Positions 9,470 to 18,228 are shown, counted from the first letter of the stretch. The stretch: DNA of 40,414 bases from Planctomycetota bacterium (GCA_025459125.1 JALORE010000018.1:1-40414), one strand, 5' to 3'. The notes: generated by a model not told the origin, from the letters alone. A program made the numbers and translations.

Positions 9470-9582
9470 TTTATGAAGTATGAGCTATGATTTGGCTTCG
9501 CCGTGTCCGCGCCTGGCGCGCAGGGGGCGTGTCAAGCCTCCACGACACAAATCATAGTTCATGAATCATAAGTCATAAATCA
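9467..9582. repeat. AT-rich inverted-repeat element (family A, copy 1)
   Basis: The outer arms TGATTTATGA (9467-9476) and TCATAAATCA (9573-9582) pair perfectly, and inner arms CTATGATTT (9485-9493) and AAATCATAG (9549-9557) pair as well, around a GC-rich loop of about 55 nt. The base composition contrasts sharply with the neighbourhood. The first TGA is the valS stop codon and the DUF151 nuclease starts 14 nt after the end. A second member lies at 13386-13465. Confidence 0.8.
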
Positions 9583-9596
9583 AGAGGGCAGTCGTC

Positions 9597-9992
9597 ATGG
9601 AAGTGGAAGTCGAACTGTCAAGAATCATCATCAATGAAACGTCCGACCAGCAGGTGATCGTCCTGAAGGAGCGGAATGGTCCCCGCGCGTTTCCCATCGT
9701 CATCGGCATTGTGGAAATCTTCGCCATCGACCGGCGGCTCAAGGGAATCCAGCCGCCGCGACCCATGACGCACGATCTGCTGGCGAACGTCATCGAAGGC
9801 CTGGGCGCCACGGTCGAGCGCATCGTGATCGACGACCTCCGCAATCACACGTTCTACGCCAAGATCCACCTGGGGATCGACGGCCGGCATGTGCAGGTGG
9901 ACTCCCGTCCCTCCGACGCCATTGCGCTGTGCGCCGCCATCCAGGCCCCTATTTTTGTGGCGGAGCATGTGTTCGATCTGACGAACCAGTGA
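9597..9992 (+). CDS. Bifunctional nuclease family protein (DUF151)
   Basis: A 131-residue protein of the BFN/DUF151 family, cytoplasmic, for which DNase and RNase activity has been described in plants and related proteins occur in many bacteria, often as stress-linked factors. Family motifs visible are VVLKE-like QQVIVLKERNG, FPIVIGIVEIFAIDR, RPMTHDLLANVIEGLGA and VDSRPSDAIALCAAIQAPIFV. AGAGGG lies before the ATG. The last 44 bases overlap the 3' end of lspA on the opposite strand. Biological role in this organism is unknown. Confidence 0.85.
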   Translation: MEVEVELSRIIINETSDQQVIVLKERNGPRAFPIVIGIVEIFAIDRRLKGIQPPRPMTHDLLANVIEGLGATVERIVIDDLRNHTFYAKIHLGIDGRHVQVDSRPSDAIALCAAIQAPIFVAEHVFDLTNQ

Positions 9993-10533
9993 GAAAGGTC
10001 GTCACGAGGAGCAGTCCCACGGCGCCGCAGAGCAGCGCATCGGCCACATTGAAGGTGTGCCAATGGCGGCCGGGCCAATAGACCACGTCGATGAAATCGC
10101 GGACGTGTCCGTCGTTGAAGAGGCGATCCCACAGGTTGCCGCAGACTCCGGCGGCGAAGAGCCCCAGCGCCACCTGCAGGATGCGCTGGCGGCCGGTGGC
10201 CAGGAAGAAGACGCCGACGATCGCCAGCAAAGCGACAATAGACACGCCGGCGAGGAAAGGCAGGCGGCCGGGCAGGATTCCAAAGGCCGCCCCGGCGTTC
10301 AAGGCCAGTCGGAACGAAAGAATGCCATCGAGAATCTCGACGCTCTGGGTGGCCGTGTCCTGCAACCGGGCGAAGACGGCCCGCTTCGTTCCTAGATCCG
10401 CCAGCAACCCCAATAGCAGGATGGGCCAGAAGATCAGATGCCCCACGCCATCCGGAAGCTCGATCCGGGCGCGACCGGCCGGGGAAGCGCCGGCCGTGCT
10501 CGGAACGATCCTGTCCTGCTCACCTGTTACCAT
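9949..10533 (-). CDS. lspA: Lipoprotein signal peptidase (signal peptidase II)
   Basis: An inner-membrane aspartyl protease that cleaves signal peptides of prolipoproteins, matching the several lipoproteins in this window. The catalytic motifs are GNLWDRL and FNVADALL, each with its aspartate; LNAGAAFGIL is the other conserved block. Four hydrophobic segments are seen (about 32-48, 85-105, 110-135 and 165-185 from the chosen start). The ATG at 10533 is preceded by AGGAGA; an ATG 18 bases further upstream is possible. The 3' end overlaps the convergent DUF151 gene by 44 bp. Confidence 0.92.
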   Translation of the reverse strand: MVTGEQDRIVPSTAGASPAGRARIELPDGVGHLIFWPILLLGLLADLGTKRAVFARLQDTATQSVEILDGILSFRLALNAGAAFGILPGRLPFLAGVSIVALLAIVGVFFLATGRQRILQVALGLFAAGVCGNLWDRLFNDGHVRDFIDVVYWPGRHWHTFNVADALLCGAVGLLLVTTFLTGSSDRTHAPPQK

Positions 10534-10569
10534 GTCTCTCCTAACCAACATCCATCCGGCACAAGTCGC

Positions 10570-11577
10570 CTAGTAATCCAACCCTTCCAGGGAGTTCTGG
10601 ACACTCGCATGCTCGCGAATCAGCTTCTCGAGCGTTTCCCGTTTCGGCTGATCCGGCTTGAGCACCAGGGCACGGCGCCAGTGGCGGAGGGCCTCGTCCT
10701 GCCAGCGCGTTTCACCTGTCCGGCGGGCCATAAGCATGCAGGCCACCCCCAGACCCCGCTGGGCCTCCCAGTCGCGGCTGTCGAGCTCGATCGCCCTCTG
10801 ATACACCTCTCTGGCCTGCTCGACGTCACCCAGCCGCAGACAACAATACCCGAGCGCACGGAATACCGGCCCATCCTCGGGTCGCCGCTGCGCCACGAGA
10901 GTCAAGACCTCCCGTGCCCGACCGTACTGTCCGGCCTTCATGTACGTTACGCCGAGAGGGCGCAGGACGTTCGGGTCCTCGCCCTCCAGGGCCAGCAGAC
11001 GCCGGTAGGCTCCGATCGCCTGCTCGTAGTCCTTCTGGGCCTCGTAAGCACGCGCCAGCAGCGACAGCGATTCTTCCGGCCGCTCGCCCGCCTTCTCAGC
11101 CAATTCACAGTAAATCAGTGATTTCGTGGGCTCGCCCGCCTCGAGGTAGCACTGGGCGGCGCCACAAAGGGCCTCGATATTCTTCGGATCGAGCTCGGCC
11201 GCCCGGGCATAAGCTTCCGCCGCCGGCCGGTACTGGGCCAGTGCTTTCCGCGTCCCGGCCAGATGCAACTGGTTCTGGGCCGACCAGGGCGCCAGTTGCG
11301 CGGCCCGTTCGAACGCCGCCAGCGCCTTATTCGGGTCGTGCAGGGCCTGATGGGCTTTCCCCAACTCCACATAAGCCAGAGCGAATTTCGGATCCGCGGC
11401 CAGGACGGACCTGAGCTTGGCAATCGCCAACTCATTCTGTCCCAGCTCACGCAGCGCCACGGCATCCACATAGAGGTCGTTCACCGGCGGCCGGGACGCA
11501 CAGCCCAGATGCAGGCATACTCCCAGCGCCAGGATGTTGCACCCCCCTACGATGACCCGGTTCTTCCCTGCGGACAC
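10570..11577 (-). CDS. TPR-repeat lipoprotein
   Basis: About 335 residues from a GTG start chosen because it places a hydrophobic segment ending CLHLGC near the N-terminus, a likely lipoprotein signal although the histidine at -3 is unusual. The open frame extends upstream to 11685 without sequence that looks translated. The remainder is about eight to nine tetratricopeptide repeats (AYVELGKAHQALHDPNKAL, ALGYCCLRLGDVEQARE). Such proteins serve as assembly or binding scaffolds at the envelope. It ends 36 bp before lspA starts and may be cotranscribed with it. The specific partner is unknown. Confidence 0.72.
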   Translation of the reverse strand: MSAGKNRVIVGGCNILALGVCLHLGCASRPPVNDLYVDAVALRELGQNELAIAKLRSVLAADPKFALAYVELGKAHQALHDPNKALAAFERAAQLAPWSAQNQLHLAGTRKALAQYRPAAEAYARAAELDPKNIEALCGAAQCYLEAGEPTKSLIYCELAEKAGERPEESLSLLARAYEAQKDYEQAIGAYRRLLALEGEDPNVLRPLGVTYMKAGQYGRAREVLTLVAQRRPEDGPVFRALGYCCLRLGDVEQAREVYQRAIELDSRDWEAQRGLGVACMLMARRTGETRWQDEALRHWRRALVLKPDQPKRETLEKLIREHASVQNSLEGLDY

Positions 11578-11710
11578 TGTCAGGCTGCCTTTCCGTCCCG
11601 AAGGGACGCTCCGACGCGATGGCCCTGTCCTTATCGGCCCTGCGATTATACCCCACGGGTTCGTAACGTCAAAGCCCCGGGGCAAAGCGGGACCAGCTCG
11701 CGAACGGACA

Positions 11711-11739
11711 TTGACATCTTCACCCGGCGGCTATATGAT
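11711..11739 (+). promoter_or_regulatory. Sigma70 promoter of gpmI
   Basis: TTGACA (11711-11716), a 17-nt spacer and TATGAT (11734-11739). The start of transcription would be near 11746, about 70 nt before the gpmI ATG. Confidence 0.8.
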
Positions 11740-11816
11740 GCGGGGCCCTTGGAGTACCCGGTCGGTCCGCTTCTGCGCTGCGCCGGGAATGCAACGATTT
11801 GAAAGGCACGTTCTCC

Positions 11817-13394
11817 ATGACCAAAGAGAAGATCACGCTGAAGAAACGACCGTGTGTCCTGATCATCCGCGACGGCTGGGGCTACAATCCGGACCCCAAC
11901 GAAGACGCGTACAACTCCATCAAGCGGGCGCACACGCCGACCGATGACATGCTGATGGCACAGTACCCCAATTGCCTGATCCACACCTACGGCGAGTACG
12001 TCGGCCTGCCCGATGGAACAATGGGCAACAGCGAGGTCGGCCATCAGAACATCGGGGCCGGGCGCATCGTGCCCCAGGAATCGGTCCGGCTCACGCACGC
12101 GATCCGCAACGGCTCTTTCTTTGAGAATGAGCAGTTCCTCAAGCTCGTCGATTTCGTCAAGAAGCACCAGGGCAAAGTCCATTTCATGGGCCTGTGCAGC
12201 GATATCGGCGTGCATTCACTCCTCGGGCACCTCTATGGTCTGCTCGAGTTGGCCAAGCGTAACGGCCTGCAGGACGTCTTCATCCACGCGTTCACCGACG
12301 GGCGTGATTCCCCGCCGGACAGCGGGCTGGGCTACGTCACCGCCGTGGAGAAGAAAGCCGCGGAAATTGGGGTCGGCCGGATCGCCACCGTGATGGGCCG
12401 CTTCTACGCGATGGACCGCGACAACCGCTGGGAGCGCGTGCAAAAGGCCTACGAATGCCTGCGGTTCGGCAAGGGCCTCAAGGCCCGTAGCGTCACGGAC
12501 GCGGTCCGGAGCAGCTACGAGAAAAGCGTCACCGACGAGTTCATCGAGCCGACGGCGATCGTGAACGAGAACAACGAGCCGATCGCTCCTATCACCGACG
12601 GCGACGGTGTCATCTTCTTCAACTTCCGCGGCGACCGACCGCGCGAGCTGACGCGGGTGTTCGTGGATCCCGCGTTCAAGGAGTTCCCGCGGACGATCAA
12701 GCCCGACGTCTATTTCGTCTGCATGACCGAGTACGACGCGACCATCCCCGCCCCGGTCGCATTCACCAAGCCGGCGAAGATGAAGAACATCGTCGCCGCG
12801 TATTGGAGTTCGCTGGGTCTCAAGCAGTTCCGCTGCGCGGAAACGGAAAAATACGCCCATGTGACGTTCTTCTTCAACGATTATACCGAGAAACCCTTCA
12901 AAGGCGAGGACCGGCAGATCGTACCGTCGCCCAAGGTCCGGACGTACGACCTCAAACCCGAGATGAGCGCCTACGAGGTGGCGAACGTCGTGCTGGAACG
13001 GCTCGAATCCGACAAGTATGACGCGATGGTCGTCAACTTCGCCAATCCCGACATGGTGGGCCATACCGGGGATCTGGCCGCCGCGATCAAGGCCGCCGAG
13101 ACGGTCGATGCCTGCGTCGGCAAGATCCTCGACAAGGTCAAGAGCCTGGGCGGTGCCGCCGTCATCACCGCGGACCACGGGAACTTCGAGAAAATGATCG
13201 ACGGCTCCCCGGACCACCCGCACACCGCCCACACCGTGGGTGACGTGCCGCTGATCGTCTTCGACGAGCGGTACCAGGGCCGCCAACTGCGGGAAGGAGG
13301 CACATTGGCCGACATCGCTCCGACCCTCCTGGAGATGATGGGACTGCCGCAACCCAAAGAGATGACCGGCCGCAGTCTGCTCCAGGATTTATGA
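11817..13394 (+). CDS. gpmI: 2,3-bisphosphoglycerate-independent phosphoglycerate mutase
   Basis: A 525-residue glycolytic enzyme interconverting 3- and 2-phosphoglycerate with two metal ions. The metal ligand Asp 19 lies in RDGWG, the phosphorylated serine is Ser 72 in MGNSEVGHQNIGAGR, substrate-binding arginines in NFRGDRPRELT, and further metal ligands in NPDMVGHTGD and TADHGNFEKM. ATG 11817 is preferred over a TTG 18 bases upstream, which has no ribosome site; GAAAGG lies before the ATG. The TGA stop codon falls inside the AT-rich inverted repeat at 13386, so the last residues (LLQDL) abut that element. Confidence 0.95.
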   Translation: MTKEKITLKKRPCVLIIRDGWGYNPDPNEDAYNSIKRAHTPTDDMLMAQYPNCLIHTYGEYVGLPDGTMGNSEVGHQNIGAGRIVPQESVRLTHAIRNGSFFENEQFLKLVDFVKKHQGKVHFMGLCSDIGVHSLLGHLYGLLELAKRNGLQDVFIHAFTDGRDSPPDSGLGYVTAVEKKAAEIGVGRIATVMGRFYAMDRDNRWERVQKAYECLRFGKGLKARSVTDAVRSSYEKSVTDEFIEPTAIVNENNEPIAPITDGDGVIFFNFRGDRPRELTRVFVDPAFKEFPRTIKPDVYFVCMTEYDATIPAPVAFTKPAKMKNIVAAYWSSLGLKQFRCAETEKYAHVTFFFNDYTEKPFKGEDRQIVPSPKVRTYDLKPEMSAYEVANVVLERLESDKYDAMVVNFANPDMVGHTGDLAAAIKAAETVDACVGKILDKVKSLGGAAVITADHGNFEKMIDGSPDHPHTAHTVGDVPLIVFDERYQGRQLREGGTLADIAPTLLEMMGLPQPKEMTGRSLLQDL

Positions 13395-13465
13395 ATTATG
13401 ATTTATGATCTATGATTCAGGAGGTACGATGACAAAGCCAATTCATAAATCATAATTCATAAATC
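13386..13465. repeat. AT-rich inverted-repeat element (family A, copy 2)
   Basis: A perfect 23-bp inverted repeat: the left arm (13386-13408) begins GATTTATGAATTATG and pairs with 13443-13465. The 34-nt loop carries AGGAGG (13419-13424) and an ATG at 13429. The left arm supplies the gpmI stop codon, and mutL begins 11 nt after the right arm. Outer sequence GATTTATGA is shared with the copy after valS. Confidence 0.88.
13429..13455 (+). CDS. Possible eight-codon leader ORF ahead of mutL
   Basis: An ATG 4 nt after a full AGGAGG starts MTKPIHKS and meets TAA inside the right arm of the inverted repeat. It is in the same frame as mutL, 21 nt before the mutL ATG, which itself has only a weak ribosome site. 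Either it is a coupling leader peptide, or it is the original mutL start cut off by the repeat. Translation is not proven. Confidence 0.3.
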   Translation: MTKPIHKS

Positions 13466-13476
13466 GCAAATCCCCG

Positions 13477-15282
13477 ATGGGGCAAATCGTCCAACTTGAT
13501 CGGAATATGGTGAACCTGATCGCCGCCGGCGAGGTCATCGAGCGCCCGGCGAGCGTGGTCAAGGAGTTGGTCGAGAACAGCATCGACGCGGGGGCCACAA
13601 AGATCGTCGTTACGGCCGAAGACGGCGGCCGCAAGCTGATCTCTGTCGTCGATGACGGCAGCGGGATGGATGCGGACGACCTGGCCACCGCCTTCGAATC
13701 CCACGCCACCAGCAAGATCAAGCAGGTGGAGGACCTCCAGCAGATCTCCACGCTCGGCTTTCGGGGCGAGGCCCTGGCCAGTATCGCGTCTGTGGCGAGG
13801 GTCCGGGCCGTAACCCGCAGGCGCTCGTCCGACCAGGCGCACTGCCTCGAGATCGACTGCGGCGCGCGGAGCCCTGTCCGCCCGTGCAGCGGGGATTTCG
13901 GCACGACGATCGAGGTGCGCGACCTCTTCTACAAGACGCCCGCCCGGCGCAAATTCCTGCGGACCGGCAACACGGAACTGGGCCATATCAGCGAGCAGTT
14001 CGCGCGCATCGCGTTGCCCCAGGGGCATCTCGATCTGATCCTGGTCCACAAGGGCAAGGAACTCTACCGCCTGCCGCGCACCGAGAGCCTCAAGGAGCGG
14101 ATCGGTCAGCTTTTCCCCATGCTGGCGGGCGCCCCCGGCGACCTGATCGAGACCCAGAGCGACGAAAAGGGGATTCGCATCCGCGCCGTGCTCGGCCGCC
14201 CGAGCCTCTCGCGGACCAGCAACCAGTTCCAGTATGCCTTTCTGAACGGCCGCTTCATTCGCGACAAGTTCATCTCGCACGCCATCAAGGAAGCCTACCG
14301 GGGCCTGTTGGAGGGCAACCGGTTTCCCGTCGTGTTCCTTTTCCTGGAGATGCCGTTTGCCGATTACGACGTGAACGTCCATCCGACCAAGATCGAGGTG
14401 CGGTTCTACAACTCCAACCTGGTCCACTCCCAGGTCCTCGGGGTCCTGCGGGAGCAACTGCTGGGAACCGACCTCCGTACGCCCGTCCGTCTGCCGGCAG
14501 CGGCTCCCTTGGGCGTGGATGAGAGCCCGTCCGGCCGGCAGGCACGACGCCAGGAGATCGCCGATGCCATGGCCGAGTTCTTCCGGAAGCACCGGCCCGC
14601 GCAGCAACAGCACTTCGATCTGCGCCCGGACAGCGGCGCCGGGCCGCGCGCGCCACGGCCGGAGAGCCCGGCTGCGGCCCCGTCCCGGTCGGAGACGGGG
14701 ACCCAACTTCCCGATGGCCGATATCTTCAAATCCATGACAGTTACATCGTCGAGCAGACGGCGGACGGCTTTGTCGTCATCGACCAGCACGCCCTGCATG
14801 AGCGGATGCTGTACGAGACTCTCCAGCGGCGCCTGCGGCGGGAGAGTCTCGAATCGCAGCGGCTCCTCCTGCCGGAGAGCCTCGAGGTGACCGACGCCCA
14901 GGCGGGAGCCATCGAGAGCCATGCCGAGCTGCTCACGCAGTTGGGGATCGAGCTGACCGCCTTCGGCCCCCGAACCTACGCGGTGCAGACCTTGCCGACC
15001 CTGCTGGGAGGCGTTCCGCCAGCGGAGTTCGTGCAGGACTTGGTGGACCTGCTGGTCGAGAGAGGCACCGCCGTCGCTCAGCAGGACCTTCTCAACGACA
15101 TCCTGAGCATGGCGGCCTGCAAGGCGGCGATCAAGGCGGGTCAGAAACTCACCGACAGCGAGATCCAGGACCTGCTGGCCGAGCGCCGGCAGTTCGAATC
15201 GACGAGCCGCTGCCCCCACGGACGGCCTACGACCATCCACTTCTCCCTCCGGGAGTTGGAGAAGCAGTTCAAGAGGACCTGA
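13477..15282 (+). CDS. mutL: DNA mismatch repair protein MutL (endonuclease type)
   Basis: A 601-residue protein linking MutS mismatch recognition to strand incision. The N-terminal GHKL ATPase has IAAGEVIERPASVVKELVEN, DDGSGM and STLGFRGEALASI. A variable linker (about 340-410) precedes the dimerisation/endonuclease domain, which keeps the metal motif DQHALHERMLYE (from 436), ACKAAIKAG and CPHGRPT (from 579), so it should nick DNA itself, as in bacteria lacking MutH. The stop overlaps the next start by one base (TGATG), implying coupling to the transport genes. The upstream AT-rich repeat and leader ORF are unusual. Confidence 0.95.
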   Translation: MGQIVQLDRNMVNLIAAGEVIERPASVVKELVENSIDAGATKIVVTAEDGGRKLISVVDDGSGMDADDLATAFESHATSKIKQVEDLQQISTLGFRGEALASIASVARVRAVTRRRSSDQAHCLEIDCGARSPVRPCSGDFGTTIEVRDLFYKTPARRKFLRTGNTELGHISEQFARIALPQGHLDLILVHKGKELYRLPRTESLKERIGQLFPMLAGAPGDLIETQSDEKGIRIRAVLGRPSLSRTSNQFQYAFLNGRFIRDKFISHAIKEAYRGLLEGNRFPVVFLFLEMPFADYDVNVHPTKIEVRFYNSNLVHSQVLGVLREQLLGTDLRTPVRLPAAAPLGVDESPSGRQARRQEIADAMAEFFRKHRPAQQQHFDLRPDSGAGPRAPRPESPAAAPSRSETGTQLPDGRYLQIHDSYIVEQTADGFVVIDQHALHERMLYETLQRRLRRESLESQRLLLPESLEVTDAQAGAIESHAELLTQLGIELTAFGPRTYAVQTLPTLLGGVPPAEFVQDLVDLLVERGTAVAQQDLLNDILSMAACKAAIKAGQKLTDSEIQDLLAERRQFESTSRCPHGRPTTIHFSLRELEKQFKRT

Positions 15283-16178
15283 TGGGCAAATGGTGCTTTT
15301 TGGCGACGGCCTTGGCGGCGTGGCTGGCGGCGGGTTACACGCTGCTGCGACCCCGCGCGGAGACGGGCAATGCCCAGACCCGCCCCGTGCGGGAGCCCGC
15401 GCGCCTCGTGTCGATGGCGCCGAATATCACGGAGGTTCTCTTCGCGCTCGGGGTGGGCGAGAAGCTCGTGGGCGTGACCCGGGACAGCGACTATCCCCCC
15501 GCCGCCCGGACCAAGCCGGAGGTCGGGACCTTCTGGCAGCCGAGCCTCGAGGCCGTGATCGGCGCCAAGCCCGACCTGGTGATCGCGCAGACGTTCGAGC
15601 AACACCGGGAGCTCGCCCGCCGGCTGCAACGGATCGGCTATCGGTGCCTGGCCGTCGACATCGAGACCATCGACGGCCTGTTCGAAGGCATCACGATCCT
15701 CGGCGACGCCACCGGCACGCCGGAACCGGCGCGGGCGTTGTCGGCCGATATCCGGTTGGCGATCGTTCGCATCCAGAAGGCCATTGCCGCTTTGCCCCGG
15801 GTGAGAGTGCTTTGGGTCGTCCAGCGCGAGCCGCTGCGCGTGGCGGGCCGGGACACGTTCATCAACGAGATGATCGAGCTGGCCGGCGGTGTGAATGCCA
15901 TCGGGCCGACGCTGCACATCTATCCGCCGGTGGGGGCCGAGCAGGTCATCGCCGCCCGGCCCGACGTCATCGTCGAGCCTGCCATGGTGCCGGGCGCTCT
16001 TGACGAGCAGCGTCGTCAGGCGTTCTCCTACTGGCGCCGATATACGAACGTCCCGGCCGTCACGAACGACCGGATCTACGTGATCGAGGGGGACCTGGTG
16101 TCGCGGCTCGGCCCCCGTTTGCACCTGGGGATCGAGCTGATCGCCCGGTGCCTGTGGCCGAACCTGTTGGGAGAGTAA
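15282..16178 (+). CDS. btuF: BtuF-like ABC transporter substrate-binding protein
   Basis: A 298-residue protein of the helical-backbone (cluster A-II) binding family. The N-terminus MGKWCFLATALAAWLAAGYTL is a signal peptide or membrane anchor. The start of the mature domain (RLVSMAPNITEVLFALGVG) and TRDSDYPPAARTKPEVG resemble BtuF, the vitamin B12-binding protein, more than siderophore binders; the ligand is still inferred. It acts outside the inner membrane and delivers ligand to the permease encoded 4 nt downstream. No cobalamin riboswitch was seen upstream; translation starts within the mutL stop. Confidence 0.85.
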   Translation: MGKWCFLATALAAWLAAGYTLLRPRAETGNAQTRPVREPARLVSMAPNITEVLFALGVGEKLVGVTRDSDYPPAARTKPEVGTFWQPSLEAVIGAKPDLVIAQTFEQHRELARRLQRIGYRCLAVDIETIDGLFEGITILGDATGTPEPARALSADIRLAIVRIQKAIAALPRVRVLWVVQREPLRVAGRDTFINEMIELAGGVNAIGPTLHIYPPVGAEQVIAARPDVIVEPAMVPGALDEQRRQAFSYWRRYTNVPAVTNDRIYVIEGDLVSRLGPRLHLGIELIARCLWPNLLGE

Positions 16179-16182
16179 GAAC

Positions 16183-17214
16183 GTGCCTGCGCCCCTCACG
16201 CCTGGGACTCTGCTGCTCCGGACCGCAACGGCGGCGATGCTGCTGGCCTGCGCGATGCTCGCGTGCTCGCTGATCGGTCCGCAGGCAATCTCCCTGAAGG
16301 CGGCCCTGAGTACCCCGGCCGATTCGGCCGCCCCGAACCCGGACCGGGAAATCTTCCTGCGCGTCCGGTCGCCGCGGATTATCCTGGCAGCTCTCGTGGG
16401 AGCCGCGCTGGCCGGCGCCGGCGTGGTGTTCCAGGCCCTGCTGCGCAATCCCCTGGCAGACCCGTACATCCTCGGCATCTCCAGCGGCGCCGGCCTGGGC
16501 GTGATCCTCGCCATCGTCGGCGGCCTTGGCTGGACCCTGTGGGGCCGTTCGCCGGTCACGCTCTGCGCCTTTGTCGGCGCTCTCGGGACGGTGTGGCTGG
16601 TCTGGGGTATCGGCCGCATCACCGGCAAGTACCAGGTCACCGGCCTGCTCCTGGCCGGGGTCGTCGTCAACGCCTTCCTCTCGGCCCTGATCATGTTCCT
16701 GACCTCCATCGCCCGCGGCCAGCAGCTCTACGCCACGATCTTCTGGCTGATGGGCAACATGACGGAGGAGGATCTCCTTGTCCTTTGGGTCAGCGGCGGC
16801 GGGATCGCGGCCGGCCTCGTCGGCCTGTTCTTCCTCAGTCCCAAACTCAACATCATCAGCGTCGGTTACCACGATGCGCGGAGCGTGGGCGTGCCGGTCG
16901 AGAGGATCGAGCTCGCGGCCTTTGCTCTGGCCGCGTTCATCACGGCGGTCGCGGTCAGTCTCAGCGGCCTGATCGGCTTCGTGGGCCTGATCATCCCGCA
17001 CGCGGTGCGCCTGGTCTTCGGGCCCGATCACCGCCAGTTGCTGCCCTTGAGCAGCCTGACCGGCGCCCTGTTCCTGGTCGTGGCGGATACCATCGCCCGC
17101 ACGGTCGTGGCCCCGGCCCAACTGCCGGTCGGCGTAATCACCGCCCTCATCGGCGGCCCCTTCTTCCTGGTCCTGTTGATCCGCTTGGGCCGAAAGGGGT
17201 ACTGGCTGGCATGA
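16183..17214 (+). CDS. btuC: FecCD/BtuC-family ABC transporter permease
   Basis: A 343-residue permease with about ten hydrophobic segments, GTG start. Family signatures are VRSPRIILAALVGAALAGAG near the N-terminus, FQALLRNPLADPYILGISSG, and the C-terminal coupling region LIGFVGLIIPHAVRLVFGPD followed by PAQLPVGVITALIGGPFF. It forms the membrane channel for cobalamin or ferric-chelate import. Its stop overlaps the ATPase start (ATGA), so the two are translationally coupled. Confidence 0.92.
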   Translation: MPAPLTPGTLLLRTATAAMLLACAMLACSLIGPQAISLKAALSTPADSAAPNPDREIFLRVRSPRIILAALVGAALAGAGVVFQALLRNPLADPYILGISSGAGLGVILAIVGGLGWTLWGRSPVTLCAFVGALGTVWLVWGIGRITGKYQVTGLLLAGVVVNAFLSALIMFLTSIARGQQLYATIFWLMGNMTEEDLLVLWVSGGGIAAGLVGLFFLSPKLNIISVGYHDARSVGVPVERIELAAFALAAFITAVAVSLSGLIGFVGLIIPHAVRLVFGPDHRQLLPLSSLTGALFLVVADTIARTVVAPAQLPVGVITALIGGPFFLVLLIRLGRKGYWLA

Positions 17215-18047
17215 TACCGGCGATCCAGGCACAGCACATCACGTTTGGCTATCGCCGGGACAGGCCGGTCCTGCGGGATGTCTGTTTCGAGGTTCCGCCG
17301 GGCGATTTTCTGGCGGTGGCGGGTCCCAACGGAGCCGGCAAGAGCACCCTGCTTGATCTTCTCGCCGGTCTGCGGCAGCCTCAATCGGGAGAGATCCTGC
17401 TGGCGGACCGGAACCTGCGTTCCTGCAGCGTGGCCCAGATCGCCCGCCGGGTGGCCGTGGTCCGGCAGGAGTTCATTCCCGCTTTTGGGTTCACCGTCGA
17501 GGAGACGGTCCTGATGGCCCGCACGCTCCACTATGGTCGCTGGGGCTTCGAGAGCCCAGCCGACCGGCAACTCGTGCGGCGTGCCCTGGAACTGACGGAG
17601 ACGACGGCGTTCGCCACCCGCGGGCTCGGCAGTCTCAGCGCCGGCGAGCGCCAACGGGTCTTCATCGCCCGGGGTCTGGCCCAGGATACCCCCATCCTGC
17701 TGCTCGATGAGCCCACTTCCTTTCTTGACTTGAAACACCAGGTCAGGATCTACGATCTGTTGAAGTCCATCCAACAGGAAAAGGGCACGACCATCGTCGC
17801 GATCACCCATGATTTGAATCTGGCGGCTCAGTACTGCGACGAGACCCTGTTGTTGTCTCCCGGGGGCAGCTCCGCTGCTCCGGGTCCGCATTTCCGCATC
17901 GGCAAGACGTCGGAGGTCCTCACCCCGGAAGCGGTCGAACGAGCCTTCGAGATCCGCCTCTTTTCAGGGATGGTGGGTCGCGCGAGGTTCCTTTTTCCTC
18001 TCGGCAGGAAAGCGCAGGACTCGGATCGGCCCGATCCGCCCGCGTAA
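17211..18047 (+). CDS. btuD: BtuD/FecE-type ABC transporter ATP-binding protein
   Basis: A 278-residue ATPase starting at the ATG inside the permease stop. Walker A is GPNGAGKST, the Q-loop is in VVRQEF, the signature is LSAGERQRV, Walker B is ILLLDEPTSFLD and the switch histidine lies in ITHDLN. It powers the import system with the two genes before it. A C-terminal tail of about 50 residues past the usual domain end is proline/arginine-rich. The open frame extends far upstream inside btuC but that part is not coding. Confidence 0.93.
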   Translation: MIPAIQAQHITFGYRRDRPVLRDVCFEVPPGDFLAVAGPNGAGKSTLLDLLAGLRQPQSGEILLADRNLRSCSVAQIARRVAVVRQEFIPAFGFTVEETVLMARTLHYGRWGFESPADRQLVRRALELTETTAFATRGLGSLSAGERQRVFIARGLAQDTPILLLDEPTSFLDLKHQVRIYDLLKSIQQEKGTTIVAITHDLNLAAQYCDETLLLSPGGSSAAPGPHFRIGKTSEVLTPEAVERAFEIRLFSGMVGRARFLFPLGRKAQDSDRPDPPA

Positions 18048-18185
18048 CTCCCACCTGATGTTGTTCGTAAGTCCTATATTGCGAAGAATTTAGGGAAGAT
18101 AGGACGCTGGCAGCGGATTCGATGCATTTTTCTGCTTTTCCGAAGCTTTCCGCGGCTCAACAGGCTACCATCCGGGCCCAGATCA

Positions 18186-18199
18186 TGGTATACTATACT
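18186..18199 (+). promoter_or_regulatory. Extended -10 promoter of the DksA-like gene
   Basis: TGGTATACT (18186-18194) fits an extended -10 element, with a second TATACT overlapping at 18194-18199. No good -35 is visible. It lies about 30 nt before the gene start in an AT-rich patch. Confidence 0.5.
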
Positions 18200-18228
18200 G
18201 TTCTATAGACAGAGCCGATTTCCCGTGT

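Noticed and set aside
15100..15281. Cobalamin riboswitch before btuF
   Set aside because: The region is mutL coding sequence and no B12-box-like sequence was seen.
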